A stretch of DNA of 64,000 nt from Cristatella mucedo (Eukaryota > Bryozoa > Phylactolaemata > Cristatellidae). Below the pieces are notes generated by a model, which was given only the letters and a program-made list of their open reading frames with translations, was not told the origin of the DNA and did not search any database. Positions within the stretch are counted from its first letter, which is position 1. Each line of letters opens with the position of its first letter. Shown here piece after piece: positions 10,595 through 20,655 of this stretch. The position numbers and the translations under genes were made by a program. The stretch lies in contig WPIO01000065.1 in NCBI GenBank assembly GCA_009760855.2, positions 819,001-883,000 of the forward strand. Reading direction: 5' to 3'.

Positions 10595-11357
10595 CACAGC
10601 CACGTAAAAACCATTATTTTATTGATAGCGTAATAGTTAATGACTCTATTGCTATTAAGCTATTACGGTTAAGGTCCGTGCAACATTTACGAGGCTTTCA
10701 ACGGTAGACACTACAGGCAGAGGTGATATTCAGCCCGTTCGAAATCGCAAGGGATAATTTGCCAGTTGCTCATTGTCACCGGCCGCAGTTGACCCGTGAA
10801 TTGTACCAGTCGCTGCCTTGCCAAGAGACGTTAAAGGCGTTCTGCTCAATCATTCGGGTCATTACATTCGGGTCATAGGCATCATGGTAAGTAATGCAAA
10901 TGTGAAACATTGCTGTTTTACAAAAAATTAAGGCCAAAAATACTACCATAGGGTAAGAATAATACGAGGAAGCAGTAAATGTATCAGATTGTGAACGCTG
11001 CCACCTCGGTTGGGCTACCATGCACAATTAACTTGTTTGGTGACTTCACGTGGATGCGGGAACAGGTGCAGTTTTTGAAGGATAGCTTTTGGAAGCCCAG
11101 TCAGAAGACGGTGAAGTAAGATCTTTTGGGTGTGCCAGATAAACCTCAGTAGAAAAATGCATCTTAACACTTGCGTCGGGCATTAGTTCGTGGAATGTTC
11201 AAGGTTTGAGGCTTCTGGTTCTTCGCATGCATATACACAGGCCAAACCTGGTTAGAGAATGTGCAAGAAATTGATATATGAAGTTGGAGCAAAAAAGACA
11301 GCTATGTATGACAGACTATGTACCTGATGAAAAGGAGTATCAGAGCACTATAGCATT
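10595..11357. other. Intergenic, nothing recognised
   Basis: No repeat family or coding resemblance seen. Confidence 0.35.
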
Positions 11358-11365
11358 GTTAAGAT

Positions 11366-11551
11366 CAGCGGTTCTCAACCTGTGGGTCGTGACCCCTTCG
11401 GGGGTCGAACGACCCTTTCACAGGGTTGGCCTAAGACTATCGAAAAACTTGCATTTTTACATTTTGCATACAATAACTTTATGGTTGGGGTCGCCACAAC
11501 ATGAGGAACTGTATCAAAGGGTCGCGGCATTAGGAAGATTGAGAACCACTG
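11366..11551. mobile_element. SPIN/URR1-like hAT MITE
   Basis: A 186-bp element with terminal inverted repeats CAGCGGTTCTCAACC (left) and, read inward from the right, CAGTGGTTCTCAATC (13/15). The subterminal TGGGTCGTGACCCC and GGGGTCGAACGACCC segments, and the internal GGTTGGGGTCGCCACAACATGAGG, are those I know from the nonautonomous SPIN/URR1 family of hAT-Charlie elements. Flanks GTTAAGAT (11358-11365) and CTTTAGAA (11552-11559) are an imperfect 8-bp target duplication (5/8), and CTTTAGAA fits the family's target preference. It has no coding capacity. Confidence 0.8.
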
Positions 11552-11559
11552 CTTTAGAA

Positions 11560-13780
11560 GTCCTGGCAAAAACAGATGCCAAAACCATGGTGACGTGTTC
11601 CCTGAAATTACGAGACTGTAGCTTAATTGCATATATTTAACAAACTGAGGTAGGTAAAATCTAGGACATAATTTCAAAGAATTATTTAATTCCTTGTTTG
11701 CCAGAAAGCGGTTAGATTTCTCTCCTTTCCACAGCGTCGTCGAATTTTAGCTTCTCTTCGAACCATATCAAACTCGTGGTTGTGAATGTTCAAACTAACA
11801 TGCTTCAAACGCTCGATTGCTGAAAAAATGCCCAAAACGGCTGGTGAGATAAATTTTATAGTTGGATACCAGAGGCATCTAGAAAATCTTTCTTCGAAGT
11901 GCTCCGATGGTACTGGAAAACAATATCTGTCGAGAATGGCGTCGGTTGCCAGAAAGTGCCCGTTACTACAAAAGCAGGAACATTTCGCATATATTTTTCA
12001 CCTGGTAAGATAACTAGCTTGATAGCATGTTGGATTTTTTAAAACTGCTGATAACTCGTGCAGATCATATGCTCATGAAATTGTATTGGCCTGGTCGATA
12101 AAAAACTTATTATCAGTGGTTATAAGTCGACCCACAGGGTGGGTAGATTTTTTTTGGGCCAGCACTGTGACGCTGGACTGGTTTACCCGAGGTAAAGCGA
12201 CATTTGCCAAAGGTGCGAGCCTCGCTTTCAGCACCGCACCACTAGATCTTACTCCAGCCTTGTGCTTTTTCAAAAAGACCAGTCCAGCAGCTTCCTTCAT
12301 TTCGTGCTGGAAGCAGCGGGTAGGCTCCTAAGGCTCTCCTGTATAAATGAGGCCCTTAAATCGACTAATCCACTGTCCCGCCTAGGCTCGACAGTCACTC
12401 CTACACGACTGAGTCTACCAGCAATGCTGCCGGCAGCACAATTTAATGCCATCAAGCGTCCGACAGCTTAGTTCTTAGCCAGTACTAGTCAATGAAAAGG
12501 TGCCGCGGCTTAAGATGTGGCCGACCTCGAATGGAACAACAACCCTGCTTTCTCCCCTCCCCCCTGGCCCCCACCTCACCCCTCACCTCACCGAGGCATG
12601 ATCACAGCCATTGGTGGAGCCAGAGGGAGGGTGAGCAGCAGGCAATTGCTGAGTCTTAGCCCAGGAGGCAAGGTGCTCACTCTTCACGATCCAGGTCCAA
12701 GTCCTGCAGTGCCTGCTGCTGTAGGCCGGGTGCTAGCCGCCAAGGCTGCAATCTGAGCAGCTCTCTATGTTTACACCAATATTCCTACACCTACCTATAC
12801 CTCTATATACCGACATCGTTACCAACGACGAAGTTCCGTGCTACTTCCGGTTGATGACCACCCTTCATTGAGTACGTCGAAAAGACACCGTGATTGTGTG
12901 CTATAATTTTTCATATATAATTGTGGGTCTGGCCCCTGCATGAAAATCGTGGCTGAAATTACTTGTCAGAGTGACATTACTCCTCGATACAAATGCAGCA
13001 CATATCCGTTTTTTAAAATTATACTGTGATTAAATGAATACTCCTCTGGCTTCCAGGGCGAAGTGCTAGAACTTGACTTCTAAAGCTACGTACATCCAGG
13101 AGCAGAGTTGCTACGCCTGACTTAATTAGCAAGGAGAGAATCTAAGCACCGTGGGCAAGTAGTGGCTACTACAACTCCTTCTAATGTGAGATCATGCCGT
13201 TCCACAGTCTGACGGCCACTTACATATACAGTCGGCTCGTGCACGGCATTGTGTGCGTAACCCATGTGATGGCAGCTGCCTTCCGGTGGCTCACGTGCCA
13301 GCAAAGTTAAGCTTGTTGGCTTGGGTGGAAGTGTGCACTTGATACCAAGGCATTACACAAGGGCAGTTATGCCTATACCTCCAAAATGTGCCACCTCATC
13401 GCAAAAAATGAATGAAAAATGGTAATGCTTGGCTGATTTAACACTCATTTATATAGCAGGACATTGAATTGGCTCCTGCATGACTTAAACAAACGATTTA
13501 GTTCATGCGCGTGAGCCTTACCACAGGGCTAAGACCAGGATGCACAGAAAGCACATGGGTATACACCTTAAACCATATTTATTTCACAATATACCGATAA
13601 TGAAGTGGTGAATTTCAGCGTCAATAACGCAAGCTGCCAAACGTTTGCGGTTATTAAGATAAGCGACAATATTACATTACATTATAGCAATTCAGCTGTT
13701 CACCAGCAGCAACCGTAAAGCATTTCACGGTGAGAGTTGTCGCAATCTGCAGTAATATAAAAGAAAAAGTTGGGTCAATT
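11560..13780. other. Intergenic, no supported gene
   Basis: Small ORFs without resemblance. A diverged SINE-like segment may lie at about 12640-12770 (AGGTCCAAGTCCTGC, TAGCCGCCAAGGCTG). No other structure was recognised. Confidence 0.35.
13578..13583 (-). terminator. Candidate polyadenylation signal of p62 copy 2
   Basis: AATAAA on the minus strand, about 340 nt after the stop codon of copy 2. Positional evidence only. Copy 3 has an AATAAA at a similar distance. Confidence 0.3.
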
Positions 13781-13921
13781 ATAGTATATCACAGACGCGC
13801 TATTTACGACTCCCATCGGCCGGTGCACCGAATGATGAACGAAGAAATGTCCATCTACCAGAGGCAGAACATGCCCAGAATCTCTCTGGGTCCGAGCACA
13901 TTAAGCATAGCCTGCTGCAGC

Positions 13922-15189
13922 TCAGGGATATAGGCTAGCATTCTTCTTCAGCACTTCACCTACGGTCTTCTGAATGTTGACTCCATTGCTTCGCAGCATC
14001 GACGACAGCCATCCGTTCTCGTCGTGGAATCCCATTGCCCTCATGGCATCAACGGCACTGGCCACTTTCGCGTCGAGCATGGCATCCCGCTGCTGTCGCT
14101 GCACCTCTTCACCTGCCGGAGGTTGCTGGGCTATGGGCGGGGCCCCTGATGCTCCAGCAGTCGGTGTCTTTCTGCCAGGGCCGCCAGCTTCGCCACCGCC
14201 GGTGCTGCACGAGGCCCTTGCCTCCTCGGGCTCGTGCTCTTGCTTCTGCTCCCTTCTCGAATCACAACTGCTGCCGCTCGGCTTGGGCTCCACGCTGACG
14301 TCCACCCCGAATGGCTCCAGCAGGGCTGACACGTGCTCACCGACACGTCGCAGGAAGTCGTGCTGTGTGGATGCGCCCGACGGTTCGCCCTGTGCCCCAC
14401 GACACCACTGTGCCCAGGGATTCGATCGGTGCCAGCCACACCCTCCCTCCGGACGCAAGGGATTCGATCCGTGCCAGCCACATCCTCTCTCCGGACGCGG
14501 CCACGGCATCCGGTGACTGCGAGGTCTCGCGATGCGAAGCATGTCGTGTTCGCCATGCAGACTCTTCCTCTCACAGCTGCTGCACAGGTCAAAGTCGGGG
14601 CAGACGATGCACTTGTAGCGAATGCCATTGATCGGGCCTTCGCAGCCATCGCACACTACGCCTCGGTGCAGCTGCCCCTCTCCCGACGACGCAGTGCTGT
14701 TTCCAGCACCTTCCCGTGCACAGGAGCTCCCATTCACTGCAACCAAAGGCGTATCGCGCCGTGATTGAGGGCTAGTTGGTGGTGGCAGAAGAGTACCACA
14801 CACACCCACATCGCATCGTGCATGCTCACCTTCAACGAATACCTTGAACACACCGTCTTTGTAACTCAGCGCTTCCATCAACTCCTCATCGCTAGAGAAC
14901 GCCACCCGATCGCCTTCAGGGTCTACAGCGTCAGCAAAACGGAGCGCTCAACAGAGTCAACCTAGCTAACACTTGCCGAGCAGCAAACACCGAAGCTGCA
15001 TCGCAGCTGCCGAAGCAACTTACCGTTCCAGTACGTTGTAAAGCTCTTCCCCTGCAGCGACGGAAATATATGCGACAACTTTTGCACGAGATAGCTGTGG
15101 TTCGACGACACGCCTTGGTCGAGACCGAATCTCCGGACCTCAAGAATTGGGCCGCCGGCCACCAAGTAAGCTTTCACCGTGAACGACAT
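13922..15189 (-). CDS. SQSTM1-like: Sequestosome-1/p62-like autophagy receptor, copy 2
   Basis: Three coding exons on the minus strand: 15189-15024, 14922-14830 and 14736-13922 (1074 nt, 357 aa), with phase-1 GT-AG introns at the same places as in copies 1 and 3. Domains are PB1 ([27 protein letters not shown]), ZZ ([33 protein letters not shown]), the p62 helix [17 protein letters not shown] and the UBA ([16 protein letters not shown]). Against copy 3 it lacks three residues (9 bp) before the helix and has about 20 linker substitutions, while the ZZ and UBA appear identical. No stops or frameshifts are seen, so it is probably functional. The role inferred from the family is binding of ubiquitinated cargo and PB1 polymerisation. 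No canonical LC3-interacting motif is visible. Confidence 0.88.
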
Positions 15190-15221
15190 GGCCAATTGAT
15201 GAGGCCTCTCGAGCGGCGTCC

Positions 15222-15240
15222 TAAATATATGTGTGTATAC
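15222..15240 (-). promoter_or_regulatory. TATA-like box of p62 copy 2
   Basis: On the minus strand, GTATACACACATATATTTAG lies about 33-52 bp before the ATG at 15189, in the same position as the TATA-like run of copy 3. Confidence 0.45.
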
Positions 15241-15420
15241 CAGCCAAGTCTCGAAATTTCCAAAACTAAATCGTCACCTTCACTATGGCTGCTACCACAT
15301 CAATTCTGAGTAGTCACTACCAGGGTTGGTGGAGGAACCACACGTGACTAGGTGATGTAACCTGGGGATTCCCGCGAGGGTGTGCCATAACAGCCCATTC
15401 GGCTCTAGCCAGGTTAGCAC

Positions 15421-15826
15421 TGATAAGGCTCATCTCATTCATACTAGGTGCATATTATTTGGCGGAGAACTAAATCGGTAATTCTAGAGTAAGAATATCT
15501 GGCTTCTTCTAGTTTCTAGTAGCTAGCATTAGGCTGTGGGTGACCCTTTGCTTGGAAACAAGGAAACGGCCTTCACCCTTTTCCGGCAGTCGTAGGCTGG
15601 AACATTCTACTGCGTCGTGGACGGGTGAAGCGCGAAATTTGGGCTTCGGGAATGTTCGTCTGCTAACGATTGGCTGGAGCTTATCGGCTATGCTTGTCGT
15701 AATGTAGGGAAGAAACTTTTTCAGCGTGGCTATTCTACAAAAATGTAGTACCGGGCACAAGAAAATTTCTCTTTTAATCTAGAACCAATTAGCCCAGCCG
15801 ATTCTAGGACAGTTCAATTACTCTCA
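15421..15826. other. Spacer between the inverted p62 genes, nothing recognised
   Basis: AT-moderate sequence with short ORFs only. It begins where homology between the two arms ends. Confidence 0.35.
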
Positions 15827-16265
15827 CTAAGTCAATAAGACCGATTGTAACATAAGCTTAGGGGTTGGAGCATCAAAAGCATCATAGTTGTCATCAACGT
15901 CACCTTCAGTTGAACTCGAGTCACTGTCAGTCAATATGGCATCAAGTGTAACAGGTGAAACAAGAACTCCCACCTCATTATTGTGCAGTACAGGTTGCAT
16001 CGCTGACAGTAGATTGGGATATTCAATTTCAAGCTTATTCTTCTTGTAGAACCCCTGCACGTTAGTAATGCAGAAATAATTATCCGAAACATGGTCAGTT
16101 TGTTCTTTCCAAGTCATCGGTACTTCATATGGTGTACATTTGCTTTTACCCTTAAACCATTATCTCAAATTTCCTTTACACGGCTTGCAGACCATAGTGG
16201 CACCCATGTCTTATCCTGATCTTCCAGCTTGCATCCGAAATAGGTGTGATAGCACTGTTTGATGA
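15827..16265 (-). pseudogene. Remnant of a repeated CYFC-type invertebrate protein, transposon-associated
   Basis: The minus-strand reading shows YFGCKLEDQDKTWVP (about 16245-16200) and, in another frame, MTWKEQTDHVSDNYFCIT with YPNLLSAMQPV and a DSDSSSTE tail (16117-15827). This pattern (GCK.DQDK..WVP, PM.W.EQ.DH..DCYFC, KNK..I.YPN.PSA..PV) is a multicopy uncharacterised family I recall from several invertebrates. A stop and a frameshift lie between the blocks, and the usual C of CYFC reads N here. Function unknown; it is decayed. Confidence 0.5.
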
Positions 16266-16326
16266 ACGTAGTAATCAGTAGCGGCCGCTCTTTTGTCGAG
16301 AATCTTCCACAGATGTAGTGTAATAT

Positions 16327-17240
16327 ATGCAGAGAATTCTTACACCGTTAGACGACCATATCAGCTCCACAGTCAAATCTGCCTATTTTCGGCTTCATCA
16401 CATTGCTAAAATTCGGGCTTGTTTAGATAAGGATACCACGTCCAAGTTGGCCCATGCATTCGTGACATCCTGTCTCGACTTCTGCAACTCGCTGCTTACT
16501 GGCCTACCAGCATGTGGGATCAGGCGATTGCAGCTGTTGCAAAACTCCGCAGCTAGGCTTGTCTGTCGTGAGCGTCGTAGTTGCCACATCACACCACTTC
16601 TCGCCGACCTGCACTGGCTACCATTCAAGCAACGGATTGACTTCAAGGTTTTGTCGATCACTTTTAGGTTACTTCATTCTTTGGCTCCAGCCTATCTCTC
16701 AGATATACTCGCCCAGCAGGCCAAGCATCGTACCACCGGCTTTTCGGAATCCAACAGCTGCCAAGCTGGTGTGCTCTAATAGATCTCGACGGCTTCGAAA
16801 CAGTTTCGTGATTCGCCGTAGGCGCACTGCGACCTGCCCGAGAAATAGCGGAAGTTGCTCCCGTCAGAAGCCAGCGGGCAGCAGCAGTCCGTCGGTCCGC
16901 TGCCGATCCAGTATGCTGCTGAGCCTGCTGGGCAGCTCCTGGATTAACCGCAGCCCGACATTAGTTTGCTCCAGCCTAATTAATTCAGTTTGGTACACAA
17001 ATATTGTGCTCTCAATATAAACGAGATAGTGTCGTTCCTTCAGTACGCGTCCCCCCCAGCCCACAACTCACTCCCTACCGCCGTCACGTCGTACGCTCCC
17101 GATCAGACTTTAAAGAAGAAGCTAAAAAAGCACCTGCTCTCCTCACGGTATTTTGTGGGCAGTGAGGAAAATTTTAACAATAAAATATTGCTTTCTATTA
17201 GTGCTCTCAGATAACTTGATCTCTTTCAGGCACTGTACGT
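16327..17240 (+). mobile_element. L2 family A LINE 3' part in the p62 spacer
   Basis: 16327-16779 reads LDDHISSTVKSAYFRLHHIAKIRACLDKD ... [29 protein letters not shown] ... LLADLHWLPF ... SLAPAYLSDIL, closely matching the copy at 1863-2501. After 16780 the reading shifts, and the element ends near 17215 with TAACAATAAAATATTGC and a broken hairpin (GTGCTCTCAGATAACTTGATC). It lies between the inverted p62 arms. Confidence 0.75.
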
Positions 17241-17329
17241 AGTGTATGCAGTTGTTGTCGGGTGTGCTTATTGCCAGACGACATCGTGCCAGTTATCGCT
17301 AACCCTCTTGGCTTACCTCCGTTAGAGCA

Positions 17330-17385
17330 TATGCAAAGTGCCTGGAAAAAGATTTAAATTTTTTAGAGCGCAATACAGATACCTC
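17330..17385 (+). mobile_element. Short L2 3' hairpin remnant
   Basis: CAAAGTGCCTGGAAAAAGATTTAAATTTTTTAGAGCGC resembles the L2 terminal hairpin. It is isolated and degenerate. Confidence 0.4.
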
Positions 17386-17469
17386 CTTACACATATTCAG
17401 ATAGCGTGGGCTAGCGGTGGCCAGGGCCCAAGCGCCAGTCAAGGCACGCCCACTCGGGAATCCCTTGGT

Positions 17470-17480
17470 TACGTCACGCC
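17470..17480 (+). promoter_or_regulatory. Conserved GGTTACRTCAC block in the p62 copy 2/3 promoters
   Basis: GGTTACGTCAC (positions approximate) resembles a CRE/ATF half-palindrome. The same place in copy 2 reads GGTTACATCAC, so the block is conserved but the CpG is not. Assigned by motif only. Confidence 0.35.
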
Positions 17481-17604
17481 GTCATGTGGGTGCCCCCACC
17501 TCACCCGGCGGTAGTGACTAGCAAAACTTGGCTCAGTAGCAGCCATAGCGGCCAGCTGACGATGACGATTTACTTTTGGAAATTTCGAGGCTTGGCTGGC
17601 ATAC

Positions 17605-17615
17605 ATATATATATA
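17605..17615 (+). promoter_or_regulatory. TATA-like run of p62 copy 3
   Basis: An ATATATATATA stretch lies 33-43 bp before the ATG at 17648, aligned with the TATA-like box of copy 2. Confidence 0.45.
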
Positions 17616-17647
17616 GGACATGGCTCGAGAGGCCTCATCAGTTGGCC

Positions 17648-19141
17648 ATGTCGTTCACGGTGAAAGCTTACTTGGAGGCCGGCGGCCAAATTCAGGAGGT
17701 ACGGAGGTTCGGTCTCGACCAAGGTGTGTCGTCAAACCACAGCTATCTCGTGCAGAAGCTGTCGCACATATTTCCGTCACTGCAGGGGAAGACTTTTACA
17801 GTGTACTGGATAGGTAACTGTCTTAGCGGCGATGCAGCTTCGGCGCTTGCTGCTCCCGAGGTTGACTGCAGCTCTGCCGCTCGGCAAGTGATAGCTAGGT
17901 TGACTCTGTTGAGCGCTCCGTTTTGCTGACGCTGCAGACCCTGAAGGCGATCGGGTGGCGTTCTCTAGCGACGAGGAGTTGATGGAAGCGCTGAGTTACA
18001 AAGACGGCGTGTTCAATGTATTCATTGAAGGTGAGCATGCACGATGTCTGCCACCGCAATCTAGCCCGCTAGCGCATGCTGCAACTCCGATGCACGTCAC
18101 ACCGTCCCCTGACATGACGACATTTAAAAGGTAGCTTAAAACGCTCCTGTTTAGTGCATGCTTACTAGCTCGTGCCTGCTGCTTGTGGATGTATAGTAAA
18201 GCTCCCTTTACCACCAAATATTTGGTAATGCTTTATATGCAGCATCTGTAAAGAGCATAGCGAGAGACGCACAGCGCTGAAGGTGACGCTGCAGCACCAC
18301 CTTGCCTTTGGTTGCAGTGAATGGGAGCTCCTGTGCACGGGAAGGTGCTGGCAACAGCACTGCGTCGTCGGGAGAGGGGCAGCTGCACCGAGGCGTAGTG
18401 TGCGATGGCTGCGAAGGCCCGATCAATGGCATTCGCTACAAGTGCATCGTCTGCCCCGACTTTGACCTGTGCAGCAGCTGTGAGAGGAAGAGTCTGCATG
18501 GTGAACACGACATGCTTCGCATCGCGAGACCTCGCAGTCACCGGATGCCGTGGCCGCGTCCAGAGAAAGGATGTGGCTGGCGAAGATCGAATCCCATGCG
18601 TCCGGAGGGAGGGTGTGGCCGGCACCGATCGAATCCCTGGGCACAGTGGTGTCGTGGAGCACAGGGCGAACCGTCGGGCACATCCACACAGCACGATGGG
18701 GCCGACTTCCTGCGACATGTCGGTGAGCAGCTGTCAGCCCTGCTAGAGCCATTCGAGATGGATGTCAGCATGGAGCCCAAGCCGAGCGGCAGCAGTTGTG
18801 ATTCGAGAAGGGAGCAGAAGCAAGAGCACGAGCCCGAGGAGGCAGGGGCCTCGTGCAGCACCGGCGGTGGCGAAGCTGGCGGCCCTGGCAGAAAGACTCC
18901 GACGACTGGTGCATCAGGGGCTCCGCCGGTAGCCCAGCAACTTCCGGCAGATGAAGAGGTGCAGCGACAGCAGCAGGATGCCATGCTCGACGCGAAAGTG
19001 GCCAGTGCCGTTGATGCCATGAGGGCAATGGGTTTCCACGACGAGAACGGATGGCTGTCGTCGATGCTGCGAAGCAATGGAGTCAACATTCAGAAGACCG
19101 TAGGTGAAGTGCTGAAGAAGAATGCTAGCCTATATCCCTGA
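17648..19141 (+). CDS. SQSTM1-like: Sequestosome-1/p62-like autophagy receptor, copy 3
   Basis: Three coding exons: 17648-17813, 17938-18030 and 18318-19141 (1083 nt, 360 aa), with the same phase-1 introns as the other copies. Domains are PB1 ([27 protein letters not shown]), ZZ ([25 protein letters not shown]), the helix [18 protein letters not shown], which resembles a conserved vertebrate p62 segment, and the UBA ([16 protein letters not shown]). It is the inverted near-duplicate of copy 2. Intron 2 (18031-18317) has gained an L2 LINE fragment. The coding frame is intact. No acidic aromatic-x-x-hydrophobic LC3 motif lies between ZZ and UBA, where vertebrate p62 has one. An AATAAA at 19484-19489 could be its polyadenylation signal. 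Confidence 0.88.
18095..18170 (+). mobile_element. L2 family A fragment inside intron 2 of p62 copy 3
   Basis: CCCCTGACATGACGACATTT and AAAACGCTCCTGTTTAGTGC match the pre-3'-UTR part of family A seen at 20660-20720. It is absent from the matching intron of copy 2, so it was gained after the duplication or lost from copy 2. Confidence 0.6.
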
Positions 19142-19280
19142 GCTGCAGCAGGCTATGCTTAATGTGCTCGGACCCAGAGAGATTCTGGGCATGTTCTGCC
19201 TCTGGTAGATGGACATTTCTTCGTTCATCATTCGGTGCACCGGCCGATGGGAGTCGTAAATAGTGCGTCTGTGATATACT

Positions 19281-20655
19281 AGAGTTGTAACCTCTTTTCC
19301 TGTTATGTGGCTGGGTTTAGAATTTTGATGATCCTCTTTGAATTATTTCTTGTTTATTCTGATTAATAACTACATTGTTTCCTGTAATAGTGTGCGAAAA
19401 CTGCCGTTCTCGTACGTTTCAAAGTTCTAGAGCTGGTGGTAGCACCACTCCACTTCCATCGTGCCATCATTCGTGTGCTGTCTAATAAACAGTTCGAAGG
19501 TACGTGTCCATGCTTTTCTTTTGTGCGCAGGGGTAGCGAATTCAAGAGTTATGTGTGGCTTGGTCCTTTAAGCAGCTGAAAAGTATACTACACGAGTGTA
19601 AAAACAACAAAATGCAAAGAGAGTCAAGTTTTACTAATTCTAGCGAGCATCTAATTGGTCGCGATTGTTGATGCCCGTAGTATGCAAAGTACTTATAAAG
19701 GTGGTGACCTGTTGGTCGCGATTGTTGATGCCCATAGTATGCAAAGTACTTATAAAGGTGGTGACCTGTTGAATTCTACCTCTGAGCCTAGTTTTATGAC
19801 GAATCATGAAGTGGCTGCTAAGGTGCCGATTATATATTTATAAATTCATCTGACAGAACATGCAGTAAGTGTCATGCCGATTGCACATACTCTCGACTTC
19901 AACGTAAAACGACCACACAAGACTGAAGCCAAGTCTTATTTCAGTTCTGGCTTAAGTGCCGTCGAGCCATTAAGCAGCGGATGGCCATGCGGCCTCCAGA
20001 GCACAGTCAGTGTTCGTATCGCTACATTTAGTGCAGAGATACTTTTGTAACCGAGTTCCAGGGGTCAGAGGCTAGTTCCCGCCAAACCCCGCCATACTCC
20101 GGCCACGCGGCCGCTCGCCATGCCTCCGAGCTAGGATAAGACGAGCGGCCGTCAGGGTAAACCTCTTTATAATAATGCATGCGCCAACAACAACAGGGGA
20201 ACTAAGCAAGTCTACAGGGAGGGTCCTATACACTGTACACTATGGGGGTGCAAGACGACACAGCAAGCGCGAACAAACGTGTTAGTTGGGGTCAGTCGGC
20301 TTCTGCAGTCCTGTCGTTGCACCAACTCCGAATCCAACAGTACGAGCGTACGCCGTCCAAAACCCGGTTGGCTGAGTAACTGCTTGGCTAGTCCGAGTCG
20401 ACAACTACCACAGTCGTGAGCTTCCACCGAAAGACGCCAACACACGGGGGGGTGTCACGAACACGCTACACGGGGAACGAGGAATATACAAGTCAACAAC
20501 GAGCGAGCTTTCCAGCTCCGCTCGGGCCTTGGGTACTCGTTCCCTTGCGTGCGTGGCAGCATCGCCGGAGCACGCCTGCACGAATCCAGGTGCATAACTC
20601 GGCGAGACCGGAAGCCTCCAACACCACGACTTACTTGGCCAACTTGCGTCAGAAC
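19281..20655. other. Intergenic; no gene, one tandem repeat
   Basis: No supported gene. It holds the 57-bp tandem duplication at 19655-19768 and a GC-rich stretch at about 20040-20640 with no recognised family. Confidence 0.4.
19655..19768. repeat. 57-bp tandem duplication
   Basis: 19655-19711 and 19712-19768 are two copies of a 57-bp unit starting TTGGTCGCGATTGTTGATGC, with one difference seen (CCCGTAG versus CCCATAG). The period is a multiple of three and the frame stays open, but I see no other sign of coding. Confidence 0.9.

Larger units (their letters stand above)
13783..15420 (-). repeat. Left arm of the inverted p62 gene duplication
   Basis: The reverse complement of this arm aligns with 17410-19280. 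The outer boundary is sharp in the 3' UTR, where both arms share GTGATATACTA and then diverge. The inner boundary fades in the promoter. The arm covers the promoter, all three exons and the 3' UTR. Confidence 0.85.
17410..19280 (+). repeat. Right arm of the inverted p62 gene duplication
   Basis: Aligns with the reverse complement of 13783-15420. It is longer mainly because intron 2 is 287 bp here and 93 bp in the other arm. Promoter blocks (CTCGGGAATCCC-like, GGTTAC(G/A)TCAC, TAGTGACTA, AGTAGCAGCCATAG) are shared by both arms. Confidence 0.85.

Noticed and set aside
13974-14764. Long plus-strand ORFs opposite p62 copy 2 (and minus-strand ORFs opposite copy 3)
   Set aside because: Antisense shadows of the GC-rich third exon. 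They appear in both duplicates because the sequence is the same.
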